This document shows, piece after piece, positions 15,679 to 24,443 of a stretch of 33,405 nt of DNA. The DNA is from Thermodesulfobacteriota bacterium (GTDB taxonomy: Bacteria; Desulfobacterota; QYQD01). The stretch lies in assembly GCA_031082315.1 (NCBI GenBank), contig JAVHLC010000016.1, positions 1-33,405 of the forward strand, given 5' to 3'. Numbering within the stretch: position 1 is the stretch's first letter; every line of letters begins with the position of its first letter. The position numbers and the translations under genes are program-made. Below the pieces are notes generated by a model. The model was given only the letters and a program-made list of their open reading frames with translations, was not told the origin of the DNA and searched no databases.

Positions 15679-17236
15679 GATTAAGCCTCCATCCTGTGTA
15701 GAAAATTACCATTATACCGAGAATAAAGCAAATGACAGGGAAAAATTCCCCCCATTGATTGTAAACCGTCTTTTCAGAGACAAGGGCTATCTCCTCCTTT
15801 AAAAAGGCCGGTGTAAAGAGCGAGGTGGCCTGGGTGATTTCGCCGGTGGGCCGGACAAACATGCTGATGCCGGTGTTGGCAGCTCTGGCCAGGCTGATGC
15901 GGTTCTCCACGGCCCGAAAGACGGCCATGGACATATGCTGGTATGGGGCGCTGGAACGTCCAAACCAGGCGTCGTTGGTGATGTTTACCAGCAGGTTGGC
16001 CCCGTTGCGGACCTGCTGCCTGGCCAGTTCCGGGAAGATGCTCTCAAAGCAGATCAGGATACCTATGCGCATCCGGGCTGCGGTAAGGGGTTTTAGAGAG
16101 CAGCCGGGGGTAAAATCGCCTACGGAGGCCACCAGTTTTCCGGCAAAGGGTAAAAGCGACCGGGCCGGCACGTATTCACCAAAGGGCACCAGGCGGACCT
16201 TATCGTATCGATGTATGGCGCCTTCATTGGCTGACAGGAGATAGGCGCTATTGAGGTACAGGGGTTTCCCATCCTCTGCTTTGGCATAGGCTGGCGCGCC
16301 GAAAAGGAGGTTTGTTTTTAAATCGCCGGTAAGCCGCAGGATAGTATCACTCAGTGGGCCACCGTCCTGGAAATAGAATGGGGCCGCGGTCTCCGGCCAT
16401 ATGAGAATATCCGTGTCGAAACCCCTGGTAGCCTCCCGGCTCAGGCCGTCGTATATATTTATGGTTTCTCTCTGCCAGAGGGGGCTCCACTTAAGGTCCT
16501 GTTTTATGCTCCCCTGGACAACAGCGGCCCGAATCCTGGGAGAGGTCTTTATCTTTTTCTCGATGTCCTGTAATCGATAAAAGCCATAACCCCAGTAAAC
16601 CAGGCTGATGGCCAGAAGGGCCGGTATGTATAATTTAAACGCCCTGGCCCGATTTTGTCCGGCCTGCCGGCTATGAACAAGGCAGGCCAGCGCGGCGTTT
16701 ACCAGTACGATATAAAACGAGAGTCCATAATTCCCCAGGATGTCGCAGAGCTGGATAACGTACAGGTTGGTATATTGAGTATAGCTGATGTTTTCCCAGG
16801 GGAAGCCGGTAAGGAGTTTGGCCCGCAGATACTCTAAAGAGACCCACAGGACAGGCGCAGTAAAGATTATGTCCAGCCCGGCTTTTTTAGTAACAGCAAT
16901 AAGGCAGGCAAAGGCTGCGGTGTAAAGGGAGAGGTAGATAACCAGGAGAAGGAGGATGGCCACACTGACAGTGACGGGGAGGTCACCATAATTATACATT
17001 ACTCCGGCTACCCAGTAGAGGAGTCCGGAATAATGCACCAGGCCAAAGATGAGACCGGAGAGAAAGGCGCGTCTTGGGCTGCCGCCGTCTATAGCGATAA
17101 GAAGAGGGATAAGGGCAATCCAGGCCAGGGCCGCCGCGCCGATTTTGGGAAAGCTCAAGGTAAGGAGGAGGCCGGAAAGGACGGGTAATAAGAACTGTCT
17201 TGGAGAAAAAGAGGCATTTGAGATGGATATTGCCAT
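15662..17236 (-). CDS. lnt: Apolipoprotein N-acyltransferase
   Basis: 524 aa inner-membrane enzyme that adds the third acyl chain to lipoproteins before Lol-mediated sorting. About six hydrophobic segments fill residues 14-220, including LPVLSGLLLTLSFP, VSVAILLLLVIYLSLYTAAF and YIPALLAISLVYWGYGF. The nitrilase-like periplasmic domain follows (RIRAAVVQGSIKQDLKW) with the catalytic triad Glu282 (WPETA), Lys346 (YDKVRLVPFGEY) and Cys396 (CFESIFP). A final helix lies near 500-517. Its gene follows corC by 142 bp and overlaps the start of prfB by 17 bp; a corC(ybeX)-lnt order is also known from E. coli. AAGGGATAA precedes the ATG. Confidence 0.97.
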   Translation of the reverse strand: MAISISNASFSPRQFLLPVLSGLLLTLSFPKIGAAALAWIALIPLLIAIDGGSPRRAFLSGLIFGLVHYSGLLYWVAGVMYNYGDLPVTVSVAILLLLVIYLSLYTAAFACLIAVTKKAGLDIIFTAPVLWVSLEYLRAKLLTGFPWENISYTQYTNLYVIQLCDILGNYGLSFYIVLVNAALACLVHSRQAGQNRARAFKLYIPALLAISLVYWGYGFYRLQDIEKKIKTSPRIRAAVVQGSIKQDLKWSPLWQRETINIYDGLSREATRGFDTDILIWPETAAPFYFQDGGPLSDTILRLTGDLKTNLLFGAPAYAKAEDGKPLYLNSAYLLSANEGAIHRYDKVRLVPFGEYVPARSLLPFAGKLVASVGDFTPGCSLKPLTAARMRIGILICFESIFPELARQQVRNGANLLVNITNDAWFGRSSAPYQHMSMAVFRAVENRISLARAANTGISMFVRPTGEITQATSLFTPAFLKEEIALVSEKTVYNQWGEFFPVICFILGIMVIFYTGWRLNHVNGT

Positions 17237-17264
17237 ACATTTATCCCTTAATTACGCTGTATAT

Positions 17265-17373
17265 CCGTTCACCGTTATCAGTTTACCGTTGTCCGTAAGA
17301 AATCGTAAGAGTCGAGTCTATGCGACCCGAAAAGCGTTTTTTCGGTGAACGGCGAACGGTCAACGGTGAACGG
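17265..17373. repeat. Inverted pair of AACGGTGA words between corC and lnt
   Basis: CCGTTCACCGTTATCAGTTT onward (17265-17296) is the inverse of TTCGGTGAACGGCGAACGGT onward (17341-17373). Both arms are built from the word TTCACCGTT or its complement, repeated three to four times with changes. It fills most of the 142-bp gap in an apparent operon and could form a long hairpin in the mRNA. Confidence 0.7.
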
Positions 17374-17378
17374 TTACA

Positions 17379-18245
17379 TTACGGGGAGTCGGCCATTTTT
17401 TCTTGTTCGCTGAGAAGGGTTCTGGTTATTTTGACCTTATCGATCTTGCGTTCATTTGCGGATTCGATCTCCATCCTTAAGGGGCCGAAAGAGATTTCTT
17501 CACCCGCGGCCGGTACGCGGCCGACAAGGTTTATTATGAAACCTCCCACTGATTGATATTTGCCCTCTGGAATCTCCACATCGAAGCGCTGTTCGATCTT
17601 CTCTATGTCTATTTTGGCATCTACTGATATGGTATTTTTGTCCACTTCCTCAAAGATCTTCTCAGATATGTCGTATTCATCCTGGATTTCACCCACGATC
17701 TCTTCCAGAATATCTTCTATGGTAAGGAGACCGGCGGTGGTGCCATATTCGTCTATAACAATAGCCATGTGGGATTTTTTGGCCTTAAATTCCTTTAATA
17801 ACTCTTCAACCCGCCTGGTTTCCGGGATGAAGTAGGCCGGACGCAATATATCTTTCATGCCGGTTTCTTCCCCGGTTTTCTTCCAGAATTTCAAGATGTC
17901 CTTGGCATGGACGATTCCCACAATATGGTCAAAATCTCCTTCATAAACAGGGATACGCGTGTGTCCCTCTTCGATTATTATTCGGACGAGGGCATCCAGG
18001 GGAGTGTTAATCGGCAGGCAGAGCATATCGGTACGCGGGATCATTATGTCGAGGGCTGTCGTGTTTTTGAGCCTTAGAATCCGCTCAATCATTTTTCTTT
18101 CTTCTTCGCTGAACAGGCCCTGCTTTTTGCCGGCATCTACCAGGTGGCGGATATCCTTCAGGATATCTTCAATATCCCCGGGCTCTTCTCCTTTTTTGAA
18201 AAGGGTGAGCAGTTTGTCTAAAAAACCCTTATCCTCTTGATCCAA
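17379..18245 (-). CDS. corC: CorC/YbeX-type CBS-domain protein
   Basis: 288 aa. Two CBS domains at about residues 65-190 (ALDIMIPRTDMLCLPINTPL, EGHTRIPVYEGDFDHIVGIV, and later MKDILRPAYFIPETRRVEELL with HMAIVIDEYGTTAGLLTIED) are followed by a CorC_HlyC transporter-associated domain at about 205-283. The DUF21 membrane region found in larger relatives is absent, so it is cytosolic, like E. coli YbeX/CorC, which is linked to divalent-cation efflux and ribosome-associated functions. The order corC-lnt matches E. coli. The TTG start at 18245 is chosen because GGGAGGG lies about nine bases upstream. It ends DSP, 142 bp before lnt. Confidence 0.92.
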   Translation of the reverse strand: MDQEDKGFLDKLLTLFKKGEEPGDIEDILKDIRHLVDAGKKQGLFSEEERKMIERILRLKNTTALDIMIPRTDMLCLPINTPLDALVRIIIEEGHTRIPVYEGDFDHIVGIVHAKDILKFWKKTGEETGMKDILRPAYFIPETRRVEELLKEFKAKKSHMAIVIDEYGTTAGLLTIEDILEEIVGEIQDEYDISEKIFEEVDKNTISVDAKIDIEKIEQRFDVEIPEGKYQSVGGFIINLVGRVPAAGEEISFGPLRMEIESANERKIDKVKITRTLLSEQEKMADSP

Positions 18246-18266
18246 ACCTGAAGATTCCCTCCCTTT

Positions 18267-18352
18267 TTACCGCTGAGTACGCAGAGCCAACAGAGAAAAA
18301 CTTTAAACTGTTTGATATGTTATCTCGGCGTTCTCGGCGACCTCTGCGGTAA
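18267..18352. repeat. Inverted pair of CGCAGAG words upstream of corC
   Basis: TTACCGCTGAGTACGCAGAG onward (18267-18300) faces TCTCGGCGTTCTCGGCGACC then TCTGCGGTAA (18323-18352). The outermost TTACCGC/GCGGTAA is a 7-bp perfect match, with iterated CGCAGAG-like words inside each arm. It lies in the 170-bp gap between speB and corC, both on the minus strand, so it may act as a terminator or processing hairpin. Confidence 0.7.
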
Positions 18353-18415
18353 TTTTGACTTCTTACAAAATCATCCATACTGAATTGATTAGAGATTAGG
18401 ATTTCATTAATGCTT

Positions 18416-19276
18416 TCAGTGCCCGATATAGTTTAACAATTTATAAATAAGCTTGGCGGCCAGGAAGTCCGGGGCCACATTGCCCGGCTGAGGTAAAAGC
18501 TCGACGACGTCAAAGGCCAGAACATGCCTTTCCCGGGCAATATGCCGCAGAAAAAAGAGCAAATCATACCAGCCCAGGCCGCCCGGTTCAGGGGTGCCTA
18601 CGGCCGGCATGATGGACGGGTCCAGGACATCAAGGTCTATAGTTATATAGACTTCGGGCAATAACCGGGTCAATAATTCCTGTAAGACCGCCTCTCGATC
18701 GGCCAGCACCGCGGGGGCATAAAATGGTTTAAGCCCGCTTTCCTTTATAAATACGGCCTCTTCACGGCTGAGAGATCGTATCCCCACCTGTTCAATGGGG
18801 TTATATTCCATGGCCCGGCGCATAACGCAGGCATGGCTAACAGGGGTGTTTTGATAGGAATTTCTCAGATCGGCATGGGCGTCGAATTGTAATATGGAAA
18901 AAGATGGCTTATAGTCAAAAGCGGCCTTTATGGCTCCCAGACTGACCGAGTGTTCGCCGCCAAGGACTACGACCGTTTTTCCCTGTTGCAGGAGTGGCAG
19001 GCAGGCCTCGCGGACAGCCTCTATCATGGCTTCGGGCGAGGAGGCGAGAGGTTCCAGCTCGCCTAATGTGGCAATGCCGGCCTCGCTTACGTCCTGGTCT
19101 GTTTCTTCGTCGTAAAGTTCTAAAAAACGGGAGGCGCTAATAATAGCCAGAGGCCCTTCGCGGGTGCCGCTCCGAAACGACGTGGTGCCGTCATAAGGGA
19201 CCGGTACAATTACTGTTTTTGAGGATTCTAAGCGCGTTTTATCGTCTTGTAATCCGCCGAAATTGAAGCCGGTCAT
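18416..19276 (-). CDS. speB: Agmatinase-family ureohydrolase
   Basis: 286 aa of the arginase/agmatinase fold. Metal-binding motifs are present: VVLGGEHSVSLG near residue 105, FDAHADLRNSY near 130 and ITIDLDVLDPSIMPAVGTPE near 215, followed by a conserved FDVVELLPQPGNVAPD. Such enzymes split urea from agmatine to give putrescine; relatives act on N1-aminopropylagmatine to give spermidine. The gene begins four bases after the speD stop, so the two are translated from one mRNA. Next to speD the aminopropylagmatine route is a real alternative, since no spermidine synthase gene is in the window. AAGGAG directly abuts the ATG. Confidence 0.93.
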   Translation of the reverse strand: MTGFNFGGLQDDKTRLESSKTVIVPVPYDGTTSFRSGTREGPLAIISASRFLELYDEETDQDVSEAGIATLGELEPLASSPEAMIEAVREACLPLLQQGKTVVVLGGEHSVSLGAIKAAFDYKPSFSILQFDAHADLRNSYQNTPVSHACVMRRAMEYNPIEQVGIRSLSREEAVFIKESGLKPFYAPAVLADREAVLQELLTRLLPEVYITIDLDVLDPSIMPAVGTPEPGGLGWYDLLFFLRHIARERHVLAFDVVELLPQPGNVAPDFLAAKLIYKLLNYIGH

Positions 19277-19280
19277 CTCC

Positions 19281-19718
19281 TTAGATGCTTATCTGCATCC
19301 TCTCGTCACGCATAAAGTTTTCTACCTTGCGGATGATTTTCGGGAACTCCAGGCCCCGTTCCAGATTCCTTATTTCTATCTTTTCAAGGCTAAACAATCT
19401 CTTGACATCTTCTATGGCCTTTTGTCCATTAAATTCCTTGCAGGAGAAGATATCCAGACTGAGATACCGTTTTTCCGGGAAGGTATGAATACTTATATGG
19501 CTTTCTGCAATGAGGACAAACCCCGAGATTCCCCAGTCCTCCGGCCTTACGCCGGAGTAACGGAATACATAGGGCGGCATTATCTTGGTCATCTCGATTT
19601 CTGCCGGATAGTTACTCAAAAAATCGTAGATATAATTTATGTCCGTCAACTTATCCTGGTCAGAACCATATCCGTCCACCATCAGATGTTGTCCAAAGCC
19701 AAATTCTATATTTTCCAA
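19281..19718 (-). CDS. speD: S-adenosylmethionine decarboxylase proenzyme
   Basis: 145 aa, the size of the small bacterial/archaeal prokaryotic class. The proenzyme cleaves itself to create a pyruvoyl group; here the processing site is AESHISIHTFPE with Ser73. KYLSLDIF-type sequence (RYLSLDIFSCKEF) follows, a family feature. The product, decarboxylated SAM, donates aminopropyl groups for spermidine synthesis. The TTG at 19718 is preferred because GGGGAGG lies nine bases upstream; a nearby ATG is out of frame. It lies between the XRE/cupin regulator (47-bp gap) and speB (4-bp gap), making a small polyamine operon. Confidence 0.95.
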   Translation of the reverse strand: MENIEFGFGQHLMVDGYGSDQDKLTDINYIYDFLSNYPAEIEMTKIMPPYVFRYSGVRPEDWGISGFVLIAESHISIHTFPEKRYLSLDIFSCKEFNGQKAIEDVKRLFSLEKIEIRNLERGLEFPKIIRKVENFMRDERMQISI

Positions 19719-19765
19719 TTTGCATTACCTCCCCTAAAAAGTAATGTGTCCCTGCAAGGACCAAC

Positions 19766-20311
19766 CTAAAAGATGGGCGGTGAAACCACCCACAATATTT
19801 TTGCTATGCCCTTCCCGATATTTTCCACACGATGTACCTTGCTGGCCTTAAAGTAAAAACAATCACCCTTATGTAACGTATGTTTGGCCTTATCCAGGTG
19901 GAGCATTACGGTTCCTGATAATACGAAGCCGAATTCTTCTCCTTCGTGCGAAATTTCCTCCCAGGTTTTTTCCCCGGGCGAAAGAGTAACCAGCACCGGG
20001 TCCATCAGACGATTTTGGGCCCCCGGCACAAGGAGTTCCACCCTTAAAGTGTCGGTGGAATCAGATGTGATAACCCTGCTGGATTTGGGATAAAACTCCT
20101 TTTCTGGCGACGCCTCTTTAAAAAAATCAGCCAGCTCCTCTCCCAGTACGTCCAGAATGTCCTTCAACGTGGTGATCGACGGAGAGGTAAGGTCACGTTC
20201 TAATTGTGATATATATCCTTTAGTCAGGTAGGCGCGATTGGCCAGTTCCTCCAGAGTAAGATTGTTGGCCAAGCGTAGCCGCCTTAACTTTTCGCCTATT
20301 TTTAGACTCAT
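19766..20311 (-). CDS. XRE-family regulator with cupin domain
   Basis: 181 aa. Residues 5-60 form a helix-turn-helix (IGEKLRRLRLANNLTLEELA, YLTKGYISQLERDLTSPS), and residues 100-178 a cupin barrel (LSPGEKTWEEISHEGEEFGF, GTVMLHLDKAKHTLHKGDCF, ASKVHRVENIG). The HTH-plus-cupin layout is that of PuuR-like regulators that bind small metabolites, and heading the speD-speB operon makes a polyamine ligand likely. A perfect 7-bp inverted repeat 29 bp before the start could be its own operator. The first ATG with a GGGGG two bases upstream is used. Confidence 0.92.
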   Translation of the reverse strand: MSLKIGEKLRRLRLANNLTLEELANRAYLTKGYISQLERDLTSPSITTLKDILDVLGEELADFFKEASPEKEFYPKSSRVITSDSTDTLRVELLVPGAQNRLMDPVLVTLSPGEKTWEEISHEGEEFGFVLSGTVMLHLDKAKHTLHKGDCFYFKASKVHRVENIGKGIAKILWVVSPPIF

Positions 20312-20339
20312 ACCCCCGGCATATTTGGTTTAATAAAAG

Positions 20340-20354
20340 TAAACTTAAAGTTTA
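20340..20354. promoter_or_regulatory. Operator candidate TAAACTT-A-AAGTTTA
   Basis: Perfect 7-bp inverted repeat around one central A. It lies about 16-30 bp downstream of the predicted transcription start of the XRE/cupin-speD-speB operon, a position where a repressor would block transcription. Assignment to the XRE protein is inference. Confidence 0.5.
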
Positions 20355-20376
20355 ATGCCATTTAATATTTCGGGGC

Positions 20377-20405
20377 TTTATAATATTCATTTGAGTCTTT
20401 GTCAA
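20377..20405 (-). promoter_or_regulatory. Sigma-70-type promoter for the polyamine operon
   Basis: On the minus strand TTGACA (20405-20400), a 17-bp spacer and TATAAA (20382-20377). Both hexamers are near consensus. A start near 20370 gives a leader of about 59 bases before the regulator ATG at 20311. Confidence 0.75.
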
Positions 20406-20507
20406 GAAAAAATATTTTACAGTTTTTTCGGGTTCAGGCGGGGCGGCTACCCCGATATATAACTATTTGTTTTTATTATCTATATAAGACATTAAGAGAG
20501 AAAGAAA

Positions 20508-20537
20508 TTGACGGTTGCCGGGGGAATGGGTTATAAG
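20508..20537 (+). promoter_or_regulatory. Promoter candidate for the carboxylase operon
   Basis: TTGACG (20508-20513), 18-bp spacer, TATAAG (20532-20537). A start near 20544 would give a leader of about 200 bases before the TTG start at 20746. The leader holds a short hairpin ACCCG/CGGGT (20546-20565) followed by TTCTTGTATTTT, and the palindrome at 20633. No coding sequence was seen in 20312-20745. Confidence 0.5.
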
Positions 20538-20632
20538 TGCCAGACACCCGTCATTATGAGCGGGTTTCTTGTATTTTGAAACAGGCGTAGTTATAATTCC
20601 GGCTACATCGTATGCGGTAGCAGTGGTAATTG

Positions 20633-20644
20633 TTATTCGAATAA
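20633..20644. promoter_or_regulatory. Perfect palindrome TTATTCGAATAA
   Basis: A 12-bp perfect palindrome about 100 bp upstream of the biotin carboxylase start and downstream of the promoter candidate. Possible binding site of a dimeric regulator; it does not resemble the long-spaced BirA operator. Confidence 0.35.
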
Positions 20645-20745
20645 TACAAAGATAGCCGTTCTTAAAAGCTCATGATTTTCCGCCTGGGGCGGATAGAAAT
20701 TCCGGGACATCAAGTCATCAATAATAGTAGGTGGGGCTTTAGCTT

Positions 20746-22167
20746 TTGGAAGACAAAGTACTTATCGCCAATCGCGGCGAGATAGCCATTCGTATAATGA
20801 ACGCCTGCAAAAATCTGGGGCTGGATTACGTGGTAGTCTATACGCGGGAAGACGAAAGTTCCCTGCATGTGCAGTTGAATCGTGACAGCCGGAGCAATCG
20901 TTGTAATGCCTGGAGGGTGTCCAGTTATTGTGATCCGAACGATATTCTGGCCGTGGCAGATCATACCGGATGCACGGCCATCCATCCGGGCTATGGTTTT
21001 TTTGCCGAAGACTACCGGTTTGCCCGCCGGGTTCAAACCAGAGAGCGTGGCCTGACCTTTATCGGGCCAAGCTGGGAGGTTATCAAGGGCTTAGGCAGTA
21101 AGATTAATACTAAGGCCATAGCCAATGCCTTGAAGATACCGACTATTCCGGGATCGGACGCCCCTATTTATAACGAGATCGAGGCTGAGGGGCTGGCCGA
21201 GGAACTCTTCTATATTCAGGAAGAAAAAGGGATAAAGAATCCGTCCATCCTGGTCAAGGCCTCGGCCGGCGGCGGCGGTATGGGTATTGAGCAGGTGACC
21301 CATATCGACCAGTTCCGGCAGGTCTATCGGCGGATAAAGAATTATGCCAAGAGGCAGTTTGGTGACGAAGGGGTGCTGATCGAACAATGTATTAATGATT
21401 ACAACCACCTGGAAGTGCAACTGGTTTGCAGCAGACATCGGGAGATGGTACATTTCGGCACCAGAAATTGCACCATCCAAAGCCTGGGGAGGCAGAAGCG
21501 TATCGAGGTGTCTCCGGGGTTCGATCTGGAGAATCCTTCCGGTTATCAGTTTAATCCACAACGCATTCTTGACGAAATAATTGATTATTCGCTTAAGCTG
21601 GCAGCCCATGTCAAATATGATAACGTGGGCACATGGGAGTGGATTGTGACCAGGGAAGGGCATCCCTATTTACTGGAGGTTAATACCCGGATACAGGTGG
21701 AAAACGATGTCTCGGCCAAGACGTCGCGTATTCGCGGCCATGATAGCCCGCCTAATCTCATCGAGGAACAGATCCGTTTGGCCCTCGGTGAACGGCTGGG
21801 ATATAGACAAAAGGATATATCGTTTACCGGGGTGGCTATTGAGTTTCGCGTCGTGGCCGAGGATACGAAAAGAGGGTTTACTCCTTGGATCGGGACGATT
21901 ACCGGCCTTGAAATCCCTGCCTATCCCTGGTTAAGTATTTATTCTCATGTGCCGTACCAGGAGGCCTATGATATCCCCAGTGAATATGACCCTAATCTGG
22001 CTTTGGCCATTATGTGGGGAGAAAACCTGGCGGAGGCCAAAGAGAGGGGTCGAACTTTCCTGTCGGAGGTCAGAATCGAAGGCCGGAACAGCCGTGAAGA
22101 ACCGATAATAACCAACCTTGATTATCTCAAAGAAAATATTGATAACTTACTTATCTTTAAAGACTAA
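20746..22167 (+). CDS. accC: Biotin carboxylase subunit of an acyl-CoA carboxylase, divergent
   Basis: 473 aa ATP-grasp enzyme that carboxylates biotin on the carrier protein. LIANRGEIAIRIMNACKNLG, TAIHPGYGFFAEDYRFARR, GPSWEVIKGLGSK, KIPTIPGS and LVKASAGGGGMGIEQV mark the biotin carboxylase and ATP-grasp domains, and EVNTRIQVE near residue 311 holds the catalytic Glu, Asn and Arg. It differs from the standard enzyme: CTIQSLGRQKRIEVSP replaces the usual CSMQRRHQK pattern with an extra residue and no His, and RIQVE is followed by NDVSAKTSRIRGHDSPP instead of HPVTE. The start is TTG with AGGTGGGG upstream. Its stop overlaps the next ATG (TAATG), so the operon is tightly coupled. Acetyl-CoA is the likeliest substrate of the complex but is not proven. 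Confidence 0.88.
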   Translation: MEDKVLIANRGEIAIRIMNACKNLGLDYVVVYTREDESSLHVQLNRDSRSNRCNAWRVSSYCDPNDILAVADHTGCTAIHPGYGFFAEDYRFARRVQTRERGLTFIGPSWEVIKGLGSKINTKAIANALKIPTIPGSDAPIYNEIEAEGLAEELFYIQEEKGIKNPSILVKASAGGGGMGIEQVTHIDQFRQVYRRIKNYAKRQFGDEGVLIEQCINDYNHLEVQLVCSRHREMVHFGTRNCTIQSLGRQKRIEVSPGFDLENPSGYQFNPQRILDEIIDYSLKLAAHVKYDNVGTWEWIVTREGHPYLLEVNTRIQVENDVSAKTSRIRGHDSPPNLIEEQIRLALGERLGYRQKDISFTGVAIEFRVVAEDTKRGFTPWIGTITGLEIPAYPWLSIYSHVPYQEAYDIPSEYDPNLALAIMWGENLAEAKERGRTFLSEVRIEGRNSREEPIITNLDYLKENIDNLLIFKD

Positions 22168-24431
22168 TGACGCCGGAAATTAATAAACGACTTTCCCAGA
22201 TTGAACTCAGAGTGCAATATCTCCTGGACATTAAAGAGGGTGCCGAGTGGGGCAATCTGGGCGATTTAATGGAGAAGGTCCGGCGACTGAAGGAAGAAAT
22301 CTATGACCGGACCGAAGAGTCTATAGGGGCCGACCTGTCCGACCTGGAAGAGACTATTTCGTTTCTGGAGGATAGGGCGGAAAAATCCCTTACCCCGGAT
22401 GAGATAGTGCGTATCGTCCGCAACCCCCAGCGCATTACACTGCAAAATATCCTGGAAAATGTCTATGACAGTTACACTGAACTGGGAGGGATGGAGGACT
22501 GCAACATCGATCCTTCCATGGTTGTCGCCAAGGCCACTATCTCCAGGCGGGTTAAGGGCCACGTTTATGTCCACCAGGTGATGGTCATCGGCCATGAAAA
22601 AGGCCATGGCGAAGAATTCCGCAATGGCGGCTGCACCCGGCCGTGGGGCAATGAAAAGGCCATGCGTTACATGGAAGTGGCGGAGACCGAAGGGATACCC
22701 ATACATTTTTATGTATTTACTCCGGGTGCTTTTCCCATTGAAGATTATCCCGGCGCCGCCCAGCAGATCGCACGCAACCTTTACGCCCTGGCCAAACTGC
22801 GTGTGCCTATAGTATCACTCATCTCAGAGGGCGGTTCCGGAGGAGCGGAAGCCGTAGGTATGAGCGATATACGTCTTATGCTTTCACACGGCTATTATTC
22901 GGTTATTTCACCGGAAGGGGCGGCAGCCATCGAGGGAAAGATTAAAGAAGGGGAAAAGGTTCCCAAGGATTTGCTTACCTTCTGCGCCGAACAACTCTCC
23001 ATTACGGCCCGGGATAATCTGCCGTTGAAAACGATTGATCGTATTGTGCAGGAGCCGGTTTTAGGAGCCAGGCGTGATGATTTTGCTTTTTTGAGACAGC
23101 TTCGTTATGAGATGATCCGTGCGACGGATGAGGTCGTTCTTAAGACGAAGAGTTTTCGCACCTTCCGTGCCTACGCCATCAAACAGGAAAAGGCGGCAGA
23201 ACGCAACTACGAATTTGATATCTACATACGGTGGGAGTTAACGAAGGGAGAAGAGGAGCGTCTTTTACGTTTGCGTTCCTTAAAATACCGTAAGATGGGG
23301 CAGGGCTTTTACAATGAGAGTGTAACCTGGCCGGATAAAGTCTTTAAGAAGACAGAAGATGCGGTGCTTAAGGGTTACTATGGCCTCCGTTACGGTCTTA
23401 TCCGGCATCACCATAAGCAGGTCAAAAAGGTGATCGAAGAGGTCTCCGGAGAAGGCTCTGTCTTTCTCAGAAAAATCTCTTCGCCTCTTATATCGGCTTA
23501 CGATTTTGTTGCCAACTCCGCCGCCAAGAAACAGCTCAGGATTATGACTGCGTCTTCATCTGCCCCCGGCGCCGAAGAGGTCACAGAAGATTGGGGAGAT
23601 ACCTATGTCAGCCCGTTGGCCAATGAAGACCGGACGGTATCCTGCCCTAATGCGCGGGAATATGGGTGTCTGGATCTCTGGGTGCCGGATCTTTACGGTG
23701 AGTTCTGCGGTGTTTGCCAGAACTGCGGGCACCATTTCCCTCTTGAATACCAATGGTATCTGCAGAACTTATTTGACCGGGGATCTATTCATGAGTTTAA
23801 CGGACACATAGGTTCGATAAATGCCATAGGTTACCAGGGCTTTGAAAACAAGATACGCCGTGATGTCATCAAGACCGGACGCACCAGCGCCATGATTACC
23901 TCCCATGCCCGGGTAGAAGGAATAAGCCTTATAGTGGCCATGCTCTTTAATGACTTTCGCAATGGCACGGTGGGAGCGGCAGAGGGCGACAAGTTTGTCC
24001 GGGCCTGTGAAAAGGCTCGCATAATGAGGCGGCCGTTTTTGGCCTACGTCCATGCTACGGGAGGCATCCGTATCCAGGAGGGCACTGTGGGCGTGGTACA
24101 GATGCCCAAGTGCACCATGGCGGTACGTGAATATATCGACTCCGGCGGTCTTTACATCGTGGTATATGATAATAATTCCTATGCAGGTCCGGTGGCCAGT
24201 TTTCTCGGCTGCTCGCCCTATCAGTTTGCCATCCGTTCTTCCAAGATTGGTTTTGCCGGGCCGAGGGTTATCCGGGAGACTACGGGCGAGGATATTCCGC
24301 CTGATTATCATAGCGCTCAAAAGGCCCTGGCCCGTGGCCATATTCAGGGGATATGGGACAGGCGTGAGTTCAGATATAATCTCTATAAATGCCTTCTTAC
24401 CATGGGCGGCAGCAATCTCTATTACCGTTAG
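22167..24431 (+). CDS. Fused carboxyltransferase (alpha then beta) of acyl-CoA carboxylase
   Basis: 754 aa, combining two subunits that are usually separate. Residues about 1-320 match the alpha subunit: coiled N-terminus, HVYVHQVMVIGHEKGHG, FVFTPGAFP-like YVFTPGAFPIEDYPGAAQQI, LISEGGSGGAEAVGMSD and YYSVISPEGAAAI. A linker of about 150 charged residues follows. Residues about 490-754 match the beta subunit: a Cys4-type zinc finger (CPNAREYGC and CGVCQNCGHH near 492-523), then VEGISLIVAMLFNDFRNGTVG, PFLAYVHATGGIRIQEGTVG, SYAGPVASFLGCSPY and IGFAGPRVIRETTGE. The protein transfers carboxyl from biotin to an acyl-CoA. Order alpha-beta in one chain is unusual compared with E. coli accA and accD. 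It sits between the biotin carboxylase (1-bp overlap) and the carrier (12-bp gap). Confidence 0.9.
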   Translation: MTPEINKRLSQIELRVQYLLDIKEGAEWGNLGDLMEKVRRLKEEIYDRTEESIGADLSDLEETISFLEDRAEKSLTPDEIVRIVRNPQRITLQNILENVYDSYTELGGMEDCNIDPSMVVAKATISRRVKGHVYVHQVMVIGHEKGHGEEFRNGGCTRPWGNEKAMRYMEVAETEGIPIHFYVFTPGAFPIEDYPGAAQQIARNLYALAKLRVPIVSLISEGGSGGAEAVGMSDIRLMLSHGYYSVISPEGAAAIEGKIKEGEKVPKDLLTFCAEQLSITARDNLPLKTIDRIVQEPVLGARRDDFAFLRQLRYEMIRATDEVVLKTKSFRTFRAYAIKQEKAAERNYEFDIYIRWELTKGEEERLLRLRSLKYRKMGQGFYNESVTWPDKVFKKTEDAVLKGYYGLRYGLIRHHHKQVKKVIEEVSGEGSVFLRKISSPLISAYDFVANSAAKKQLRIMTASSSAPGAEEVTEDWGDTYVSPLANEDRTVSCPNAREYGCLDLWVPDLYGEFCGVCQNCGHHFPLEYQWYLQNLFDRGSIHEFNGHIGSINAIGYQGFENKIRRDVIKTGRTSAMITSHARVEGISLIVAMLFNDFRNGTVGAAEGDKFVRACEKARIMRRPFLAYVHATGGIRIQEGTVGVVQMPKCTMAVREYIDSGGLYIVVYDNNSYAGPVASFLGCSPYQFAIRSSKIGFAGPRVIRETTGEDIPPDYHSAQKALARGHIQGIWDRREFRYNLYKCLLTMGGSNLYYR

Positions 24432-24443
24432 AGAGGAAATGTT

